From the NCBI RefSeq assembly GCF_029227915.1, contig NC_079879.1:18230001-18294000 (forward strand): DNA of 64,000 bases. Reading direction: 5' to 3'. Source of the stretch: Hydractinia symbiolongicarpus (Eukaryota > Cnidaria > Hydrozoa > Anthoathecata > Hydractiniidae). Below are positions 55,403 through 64,000 of the stretch, piece after piece. Within the stretch, counting starts at the first letter, position 1, and every line of letters starts with the position of its first letter. The notes below the pieces were generated by a model. It did no database searches. It had not been told where the DNA came from and was given only the letters and a program-made list of their open reading frames with translations. A program made the translations under genes and the position numbers.

Positions 55403-57049
55403 CTTAATTAAAAAAATAAAAAATAATAAAAAAATAATATGTACAAATTACATAAAGTAAAAAGTAAAACAAAATTATGTCATTCGTGAGTATTTAATTG
55501 AGTCTTCAAAAATATGCTCTCTACAGGGCCTTTCGGCAGGGGTAATGAAGGCTTGGTTTTTTCCCGGACGGCAATTACAGGTGCCTTTCACCTACCAGTT
55601 ATATTTACGCATAAAATCACGTGATTTAGTCTTCTTTAGCAACAAGACAGCACATTTTTTCCCTTTCCTTTTCACCTCGCTTATAATCTTTCGTGGTTTG
55701 TTATCAATCACTATCCAAATCTGTTAAGCATGGTCAACAAACAAATCGAGAAAGAATTATTTAGAGGTAACCCTTTCGTTATAAACAGACCCTTCGTACT
55801 GACTGACCGCTTACGCCAGGTCGGGTTGTTTTGATTCTATCACGGATCAATTTCACTACCCAAACAGAAAGCGGTATAAGAAACTAGGCCTGTGCGTCTG
55901 ATGAAGCTCTTGTTTCTTAGGTCATCCCTTTACCCACACAACATCCTTAATACGATACTTCGAATCCTCCACTGGAGAGTAGGGACACCCAATCAAAAAA
56001 CATGTTTACAATATGAAAAAGAAAATATTTTTAAAGCTAATTAGAATTGTGATAGCGGAACAACTTCTTAATAATTAATTTCATATAGAAATCTCGCGTC
56101 GTCGTTTTTAAGCTGCGGTGTGGTTTTGGCTCTTGTGACGTCAGGAGGTATCCTGATGTTTTTTTCAAGATTTTGAAGCGTCTTTTTAATGCTGCAATAA
56201 TGGCGGTCGAAGCACAAGGTTTTATGAAAACATGGAATAAGTAAATCGTGTTTATGCTTTTATTTTGCAAGTAAATCATTAAATAATACTTTTTTCTATA
56301 ATGTTTTAATGGTTTCTTTCGGTTAAGATAAACTTGTTATAACGTCGGAGGCAACCTTTAAATGCGCTTCCTTCTCCACTGACACAATTCGTTTTAGACT
56401 TTTACCCTCATTTTTTCCCCGCGCTCCTTGTCTTCCTCGTACAGGCTCGGCGGAGCCGGGGGAGGGGGGTGCGGGGGGGCTAAAGCCTCTCCCCCCTTTT
56501 TTTTACCAAGAAGTGATGTTTTTTTTTACAAGGTTATCATGTGTTTTAATCAATTATTAATTGATCAATGTATACATATGCTCTGTATTTGTGCTACAAT
56601 TATATGGAAAAAATGTTATCTAAATACCTGATCAAATTTGCCATATACTATAGCCTTTTTCTGCATTATCTTTATTTTGCTTCGATATTACTATTGCTTA
56701 TTTTGAAAATATATCTTACATAAAATATGGCGTGTCTTCTATATTTCTATATATAATCTCCTGCATTTTGTGAAGGCTTTCGAGTGCAATATTTCAGAAT
56801 TTGAAGTATGTTTTAGCCAATCTAGAAGGCTGAAAAATTTCTTAGCCCGTCGGCCCCAACCTCCTTTGATACTGAATAATTTAGCACCTCCACTTTCAAC
56901 TTTTCTAGCTACCTTAGCTAGCAACATGCATAGAAAAGCGGTGATGTTAAGCATCAAAGAAAGATCTAAGATGTCAAAAAAGGAAATGGAGGGAGTTAGC
57001 TGAGAAGTCAAATTTAAATATGCTGTAACGCAGATCATCCGCCCGTACT
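55403..57049. other. Non-coding stretch
   Basis: No supported gene. It includes the right copy of the 28-bp repeat (55973-56000) and a G-rich stretch with a C-rich return at 56440-56510. Confidence 0.45.
55973..56000 (+). repeat. 28-bp direct repeat, right copy
   Basis: Identical to 54766-54793, 1207 bp away. Confidence 0.9.
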
Positions 57050-57079
57050 GCAAGCCTTGTGCAGAGATGGTAGAAGAGG

Positions 57080-59160
57080 TGAATCTAGAAATGTATATAA
57101 AGATGATGGAAACATGGTCATAGATCAAGATTCAGGAGAGATAAAACATCAAGATACAAAAATATACATTTTATATAAATTTGGTGCTTTTTGCTGTAAA
57201 CGCATCCTGGCTGGCATGCACATTACCACCTATGTCCAGGCATTGCTTGTAGTCCTCCGTTACGCACTTCTTCACACCCTTCGCCATTCGATTTCGTTAA
57301 CATTGCAGCTTCATTTAACTATTGTATACATACAGTTTTGCCCTCAGTGTTACAAACTCCGTCAGAATCTTTCCGCCCAACTCGTCTGTTATCAAACCAA
57401 CGACCTTCTTGTATTTACTGAACGGAAGCGGCCTTGTGTCTTCCTTGCTATATGCACTTGTATCAAAGTGTTTCTCTACATAAGTTGATATATGCCTGTA
57501 AAAATCTTGAGTTCAAATGTGGTAAACAAAACTATCAGTGTCCATGTAACAGATTTAGATCTTAATGCAATATTTTAGCCTTGTGCAGACATAGTGGAAA
57601 TGGTAAATGATCAGTCAGGAGAGGTCGAATATTGCTTGCCCAAGATAAACAGGGTTAGGCGTTTTAACCTTTGTTTTTCCCATCTTTTCGGGTTCCAACT
57701 TGAAGTTCAGCTTGGATTGAAGGTTCCTCTCCTCATTCGCTACAAGTTTCATATTCCGATGGTTCTTCACATTCTTTATAGTCTTCCCATACTTCCCCCA
57801 ATAGGGTATAAGCCATGAACTTTGCTGGAACTAGATGAATCGGTGTACCTTATAGTATAAAATGCTCTCGCATGCACCACGTATCGGTGCTTGACCTTTA
57901 ATTTATTCGGTATGACTGTTGATTTTCATGCGTTCTGGCAGGAACGGTACTTAATCGTGCAGCGCCTCTGGATATTCCATATCTACATCGAGTACGTAGC
58001 TGCGCCCGTTCTTCCTGAACAGCTTTGCAATGTGTTTTGCTGTAAAATTATCGGTCTCATGTACTCATTTGAACTTATATGTTGGTCTTTGGTTTCTGTG
58101 TCATAGTCCAGCCGTACAGGTTGTCCGCACCGAGGTACTGCAAGTACGAGAATTGTACATCTGGATTATACTGCTTACCCATATACTTGTTATTTTCTTT
58201 GGCATAGCAATGTACTGTTTGTGTGATCCCTCCACAAATATCCTTTTTAACCATAAGGAGCATGTCAGGATCCGTTAGAAGCTCCAATTCTATTCCTGTC
58301 TGCTAAGGCTAGGCTTAGAGAAGTGCGGAAGTACGCAGTGTCCACATTGTAGTTCTCGACGCAACGTCTCCGGAATTCTTAAACACATCTGCAAGGAGTA
58401 TCACATCAGTGGCGAGGTAGGTTTCGTGATGATCACCCTCTGACGAAATGCAATACTTCCATACTTTTTGTTTTCTATAGTAAACTCAACATAAAAGGCA
58501 TTTCCGCCAAAGACTGCAAGAGTTTTCGTCGGAAATGCCTTTTATGTTAAGTTTAATGTAGAACCATTTTTAGGGGACAACTCCGTCTTCTCGAGGCATT
58601 CCTATACATCTATATACTCGTATGGAGGATATACGCCCTTGAGTCGGATCAGCTTTAATAGGTCTTCATACTTGACGAAGCATCTGAGATTTCTCACTGT
58701 TTATCGCTCAGGTACCCTAACCCTAACAGTTTGTCTAGACTCGAGGGCATAAATCTACAGCTATTGATGAACCTGAGCTCTATGGTCTTGAATACCTGCT
58801 TTCCGTATGAATTTGTGATGCCCCCAGTGGCACATCGACTTTCACGTTAAAAGTGATGTACTTCTCTGAATTCTCCGCACTTCAGCCTATGTCTTGTATA
58901 TTGTATTTCTCTCCTATATTGTATCTTTCCTCGAGCTCTCTGATGAACAGATGTGTGTCGCAGCCGCTCAGATTGTGGAAGATGATCGGAATGTGCTTGG
59001 GGATCTTACACTTCAGGCTGCAAGCGTTGCGCCTCAATAGAGACATCTGCATTGACAGTGGCCTCCGACCTTTCCATTCTTTGCAGAGTCGTTGAATGGC
59101 TTCATGCGATGTGACATTCTGTCCCCTCGTTGTACTCTCTCCTTAGCACGTCTGTGCGCT
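57080..59160 (-). pseudogene. Polinton protein-primed DNA polymerase B, broken
   Basis: Minus-strand pieces appear in correct order for a type-B polymerase: KHIPIIFHNLSGCDTHLFIR with SEKYITFNVKVDVP (exonuclease region), HETYLATDVILLADVFKN (Exo III-like), LELLTDPDMLLMVKKDICGG and YLQYLGADNLYGWTMTQK (Pol A-like region; family usually DxNNLYG), VHRFI.., NRNMKLVANEERN-like and NPVYLGQAIFDLS (Pol B side), then CYMDTDSFVYHI, which retains the DTDS metal-binding motif, and YSKEDTRPLPFSKYKKVVGL with LRAKLYVY. Many frameshifts and stops, plus a 77-bp palindromic insertion. It belongs to a different Polinton copy than the block at 10.9-18.9 kb, or to a displaced part of it. Non-functional. Confidence 0.87.
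58481..58557. repeat. Inverted repeat inserted in the polymerase pseudogene
   Basis: aacataaaaggcatttccg and cggaaatgccttttatgtt are perfect 19-bp arms. They extend to about 27 bp with two mismatches, around a 23-base centre, within the polymerase region between the LPPK-type block and the ENKKYGSIAF block. Confidence 0.85.
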
Positions 59161-60219
59161 CCGTAATTAGCTGCTGTGGGAAGTTTCGTGTACCGTATTT
59201 CCACTATTTAGCACCGCCGCTTATTAGAAGAGCAAAAAAAAATGACAAGGCGACGATCTTTATTCTAATTTTATTGAGTTTTTTTTTTTGTAGATTCTTT
59301 CACTTCTATCTCTAAATGTGAATAATTTTCTTTTTCATCAATTACTCGTACAGGATTTTGGAATATTTTTTATTCATTGCAAAACATTTAAACTTGGCTG
59401 GAACAACAAGTCCAATTCTCTTTCTCACTACATTCGCTATAAATAAAATAAGAATCGTCTGCTTTCCAAAAATATTCAAAAAATATACATTGAAGTATTT
59501 CTTTTTTGTTGGTAATTTGCGTGTGTCGTGGACATTGTTTCATTTCTTTCACTTGTGTTCCCATTCAGTTCTCTAATCAACCCAGACGACATAACATTTA
59601 AATTGAGTTCTTGATTTCCAAACTGATATGTTTGATTGTGAACTGGGGGGTCTTCCCTGATTGCTTCCCCGCATATGCGATACATTCAAACAATAGAACA
59701 CTCGATTTATCGTTCGTATAAACTTTATAAGAATGCTGTGTCATGTCGGCCTTGCATTCCGACAGCGTTTGCCACTGTTTCGCTTAACACCTAAACTTGG
59801 AAAAAATGAATAAACATATGCAACAATTGCATTGTTTACACATTCATAATGTTAAATGTTATAATGTTAAAGTAGCTGTAAAGGTAAATGTGACAAATGT
59901 AGGTGCTCTTCAGTGATTCAATCCCAAATCCTATTCAAAAAGGATCAACAAGTTGTTTCCAAGAAATATTTTGACCTTCAAACTATGAAAAAAAAAAAAA
60001 AAACATATTTAAAGGTGAAATGCAGAAAAAACAAGTTTATAAGTAACAACACTGACAAGTTTGATATAGAGTACTGACAGGTAAATATGACAGGGATTAC
60101 TAGTTTTAAATAAATAAGGTATACATGAAGATTTCTTGTGTTTCTGTTCTAACTTGAATTTTCAAGGCAATTTGTGTTGTTTTTAACAGGTGTGATACAT
60201 CTGCCATACAGTAAACCTT
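59161..60219. other. Non-coding stretch
   Basis: No supported gene between the polymerase and P-element remnants. Confidence 0.5.
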
Positions 60220-61600
60220 CTAATTATAAGAAAACGGATTCCATGTCCAATGCATGTTGTCATCATCTTCAGTTAGTAATATTTTAAAAAACTTGCTGTT
60301 AGAGCTTGCACAATCACAAACAAAAACTCTAACATGAAAGCCTATACCCGTGAGAACTCTAGTTGCCTTAAAAGTGCGTGGATAAAGTTGCGCAGACGTA
60401 AATCCTGTACTTGCAATATATCCAAATGGGTACGTAAATGAAGAAAAAATCCCTCGCACCATATAAACTATAACATGGCTGGCAAAAATCTCTATTAATT
60501 TTAACATGACTACCACTGTCTTCTTCGTTTACTTCCAGTTGACATTTTAAATAGTTAAATTCTTTTTTTAAAACTCCCATTTCAGTGAAGCTTACTAATT
60601 AACCAGTTGATTTATTTATATACCAGGTCTGACTTGATTTGCATTTCATCAAAACACAACACTCATTTTTTTCACTTTGGCAGGTTTAACGAATCGGATT
60701 CTTCGATAAGTCGCTAAATTATATCTGGATTAAAGCCAGAGCTACAGTAGTAAACTTGGCATTTTTTCGCAAAGTATTCACATATGTGACAATCCTAAAA
60801 AAGTTAATCTCTTATTTGACATTTCATTGTATGCTTTTGAAGATGTATAATAAATACTTAAACACAAACGTAGTACTAAAGGGCGCCTTCTTATGCTTTT
60901 ATTATCTTTCTTATTTACTTGCTCCTTTTGTTGCTGCCACAGCAACCATTGCGCACTTTTTACATTAAAATCTACTTCTTCGTTATTCATTATTTCCTTT
61001 AATGTTTCTTGTTCTCCAGCTTCAACAGCTACACACTCTGTTCGCATAAGCGACTTGACAGCTGTCTGTTAGCCCTAATCACTGCTTGTCTTTTTTTGTT
61101 TCTGTGCATTTCTTAACGCTCTTGCGGTTCGCCATTTGTCAGGTATTGATGATTCGCTTTTGAGCTATCCACAATTTCTGTTTTTTTCTTTTTAGTTGTG
61201 ATGAGCAGGACTGCTGTGCCACACAAGAACGTAAAAAATTGCTGTATTTCTTACAGGCTTTACACAAGTCAGTTTCGTAAAAAAAGTACAATCTGCATGC
61301 CTCAGGTTTTTGTAATTTTCTTGAATAAGACGGGTATGACATTCCTCTTCAACAAATGCCACAACACTATCAATGCTGACATCACAAAATGTTTTCTTGA
61401 TGACAAGTCTAGATTCAACAACACTGTCATAATCTATTAGGGATTTGCCAATTTTAATTGCTCTTAACTCCCTTGCAAACATCTCAACAGACGAGTCTGA
61501 AAGAACATAGGGCAATTTAGCAAGTAATTTATTATCTTTTTCCATTCGTTGGTTGTACACATTACAAAATCGTGTGTCATCGTAGTCAATAAACACAATT
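60220..61600 (-). pseudogene. P-element/THAP9-like transposase, broken
   Basis: Minus-strand pieces in order: LCKACKKYSNFLRSCVAQ (CxxC..Y type), SSKANHQYLTNGE with MHRNKKRQAVIRANRQL (coiled-coil region), then SAQWLLWQQQKEQVNKKDNK and RRRPLVLRLCLSIYYTSSKA, which match the start of the P-element catalytic region. After a gap come IFASHVIVYMVRGIFSSFTY, TRVLTGIGFHVRVFVCDCAS (family: ADGASPN, here the Gly is Cys) and DDDNMHWTWNPFS. Several frameshifts and a missing segment. The N-terminal THAP zinc finger was not found. Non-functional. Confidence 0.8.
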
Positions 61601-62085
61601 ATTTCATTAACAACACTTCGGGTTTCATATTTCTGACGGCAATAAACTCTTTAAATGAAAAATAATCATTTGACTTAACAAAATTATTCTCAGAGAAAAA
61701 GTAATCCATCTTCTTCAGATATAATTTTTCAAAAAAAAGGGTTTCATTTCACAAACTTTACAAGTGTTTGTACATGGTTGAAATAAAAACGAGGTTAAAC
61801 AACTTTATTATCCAATCACCTTCTTTTTATCTACAGCAACTGCCACTTAGCAATTTCGGATAGATTTCAGAATCTTCCTCTTCCACTGTAATACCATACC
61901 GATGGAAAAATATCTTACATTTTTGGCTGTTATATCTGTATTTTAGAAAATTTTTTGAACCATATTATTTGCAAAGATCTTGTAGTGCTTCGACGTAAGT
62001 CATCACTATTACGCAGTGAGAAATATAACTATTAAATTAATATAAATATGTATTTCTTAAAAGATCTACTAATTTTTTCTTGCAA
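61601..62085. other. Spacer
   Basis: AT-rich, no gene seen. Confidence 0.5.
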
Positions 62086-62086
62086 A

Positions 62087-62088
62087 TT

Positions 62089-62128
<40 letters not shown>

Positions 62129-62436
62129 ATCTATATCTATATATCTATCTATATCTATATATCTATCTATATCTATATATCTATCTATATCTATATATCT
62201 ATCTATATCTATATATCTATATATATCTATATATATATATATATCTATATATATATATATATCTATATATATATATATATCTATATATATATATATATAT
62301 CTATATATATATATATATCTATATATATATATATATATCTATCTATATATATATATATCTATCTATATATATATATATATCTATCTATATATATATATAT
62401 CTATCTATCTATATATATCTATCTATATCTATATCT

Positions 62437-62467
<31 letters not shown>

Positions 62468-62578
62468 TATATCTATATATCTATATATCTATCTATATCT
62501 ATATCTATATCTATATATATATCTATATCTATATATATATATATATCTATATCTATATCTATATCTATATCTATATCT

Positions 62579-62668
<90 letters not shown>
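62087..62668. repeat. TA/TATC microsatellite, about 580 bp
   Basis: Pure (TA)n at both ends with an interior of tatatc and tatc variants arranged in higher-order blocks. Long open frames of Ile/Tyr/Ser across it are artefacts of the repeat. Confidence 0.97.
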
Positions 62669-62670
<2 letters not shown>

Positions 62671-64000
62671 ATAGCTAGTTTTTACTACACATATTTTTGA
62701 CGTTTTTCCACTCTCTCTCAAAAACAGAGTTTTCTTGTGCTGTTTACATATGGCTAATAAAATTTAGAAGCCACTTAGAACTCAGCCTTCAGGGAATATG
62801 TATTTGAATTGCTTTTAAAAACGTAAACAAACGCAAGTGTGCCATAAATCTGTGTATATCGAGTGAACTTTGCATCGCGCATAGTTTCAAAGAATACCGC
62901 TTTCAATAGAAATTTGAATAGAATTTAAATGGACGATTCGTGAGTTGTATCTCCTGTCCTTTCATAGCACCATTGTATTTTGTTGCAAGACTTTTAATGA
63001 TTTAACAAAAAACTGCGTGTCTAATATGAAAGCGCGCAATGGATTGCTTGCGAGTACGAGCTTAGTTATTATGATACAGAAGAGTTAAAATCTCATTCTT
63101 TTGAAAATGAAAGGACTGGCAACCAGTTCCTTCTTCAAACAGAAGAAGAACTTATTTATCACCCACGCTGTTCTGAAGACTACGCCACATAAGGGGAAAG
63201 ATTCAGAACAAAAACTGATGTATTTTTTAAAAAAACACTAAAAAAAAGACATTCATTTTTCACATGGCAAATAGAAACATAGAAAATACATTAAATATAA
63301 TATAATTTAAGAGTAAAAGAATAATCCAGAAAGTAGATAGATAACCAAATGCACGTTAACAAATTTGGTTAGCCAGTAAATAGGCAAATTTAACAGACTT
63401 TACTACTTTTAGCGTCAGCTTTTTTTACCTAACATCTTCGATCGTTGCAGTATCAAAATCGCAACACTTACATTTTTACTTTTTTAATTAATTTAATGAT
63501 GTTCTGTTATGATGAAGGTAAAAGATTCGCTAATGTAAAACCTCGTTTAGATTTATTTTCCAACTGCTAAAACAATTACTCGCTAAAATTTGTATTTAAG
63601 TCATTTTTTTTATTAAGAAACATTTTCAAATATTGAAAAGCATCACGAATATTTCTTCTGGATAACCATTCAAAAACTAGTAAAGTAATATGTATAAAAG
63701 TTCTGTTCTTCCATGGGTCCTGTTAAAAAGGGCGGATTCACTTTGGCCACTGATAATTCCAAATTTTATATTTTCCTAATGGTAAGGCTGGTATACCATT
63801 CAATGTTTGATACGGGCGATTAATATGTTTTCACATAACAAAAATAAAATGCAAGATCGCAACAATACAATACACATTGTTTAATGAGAGAAGTTACGGA
63901 AATTTCCCAGAAAATACAGCTAAGTCATTTTTTATTTCGCGCTTATATAAACACATATAAGTAAATTCATAACAAACGAAACTACGCAGGCTTAAATATA
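62669..64000. other. Non-coding end of the window
   Basis: No supported gene or element; AT-rich DNA with short random open frames. Confidence 0.5.

Noticed and set aside
56440-56510. G-quadruplex or structured RNA in the G-rich stretch
   Set aside because: G runs are followed by a C-rich return that could pair instead; nothing links it to a gene.
56739-57128. Minus-strand 129-codon frame
   Set aside because: No domain similarity; low-complexity composition, and it runs into the decayed polymerase region.
62048-62721. Open frames of about 200 codons over the TA/TATC repeat
   Set aside because: They are pure Ile/Tyr/Ser/Asp repeats produced by a microsatellite with no stop codons, open on both strands.

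Overview
The window is AT-rich eukaryotic (animal) DNA, with GT-AG introns, AATAAA poly(A) signals, long non-coding stretches and many decayed transposons. The gene families point to a cnidarian, probably a hydrozoan: a death-fold/NACHT/LRR receptor, a P2X7 C-terminal-type zinc domain, SAP/YqaJ proteins and Polinton-like elements. The organism is an inference from gene content.

Left third (about 5-30 kb, minus strand): an innate-immune NLR-type locus. One large exon encodes NACHT plus LRR (5117-7455). Upstream are a death-domain exon (9034-9306) and a helical 96-codon exon (21075-21362). Further upstream are another death-domain exon (29689-29976), a possible 20-codon linker exon (27713-27772) and a terminal exon encoding two tandem death domains and its own stop (26506-27131). 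All these junctions are phase 1 and the internal exons are multiples of three, so the modules are splice-compatible with either terminal exon. Two 26-bp minisatellites flank parts of this locus (about 4058-4848 and 21418-22137).

The 11.8-kb intron between the exons at 9306 and 21075 is filled with mobile DNA: a broken pogo-like transposase (9985-10912), about 8 kb of a decayed Polinton/Maverick-like virus-type element (about 10.9-18.9 kb), a hAT transposase tail and a GIY-YIG remnant of a Penelope-like element. The Polinton-like block keeps an integrase fragment, a capsid-like gene, several conserved structural-type genes, a zinc-ribbon protein and KTQDMC-repeat genes, nearly all with frameshifts or stops. 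Its compact gene junctions carry perfect AT-rich hairpins and a recurrent ATAATAAA motif just before start codons. No packaging ATPase, protease or polymerase was found there, but a separate broken Polinton DNA polymerase B lies at 57.1-59.15 kb.

Middle (30-50 kb): three decayed copies of one non-LTR retrotransposon family, an intact intronless TMX2-like thioredoxin membrane protein gene (37480-38274), a nearly identical 2.3-kb tandem duplication (41276-45851) that carries a YqaJ-nuclease pseudogene plus a 5'-truncated LINE nested in a Harbinger-type MITE, and a third SAP/YqaJ pseudogene (48.0-49.0 kb).

Right (50-64 kb): a Harbinger-type MITE, a tRNA-derived SINE, a two-exon P2X7-C-terminal-type gene (54.8-55.4 kb), the second Polinton fragment, a P-element/THAP9-like transposase remnant (60.2-61.6 kb) and a long TA/TATC microsatellite (62.09-62.67 kb). 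The remaining DNA shows no gene I can support.
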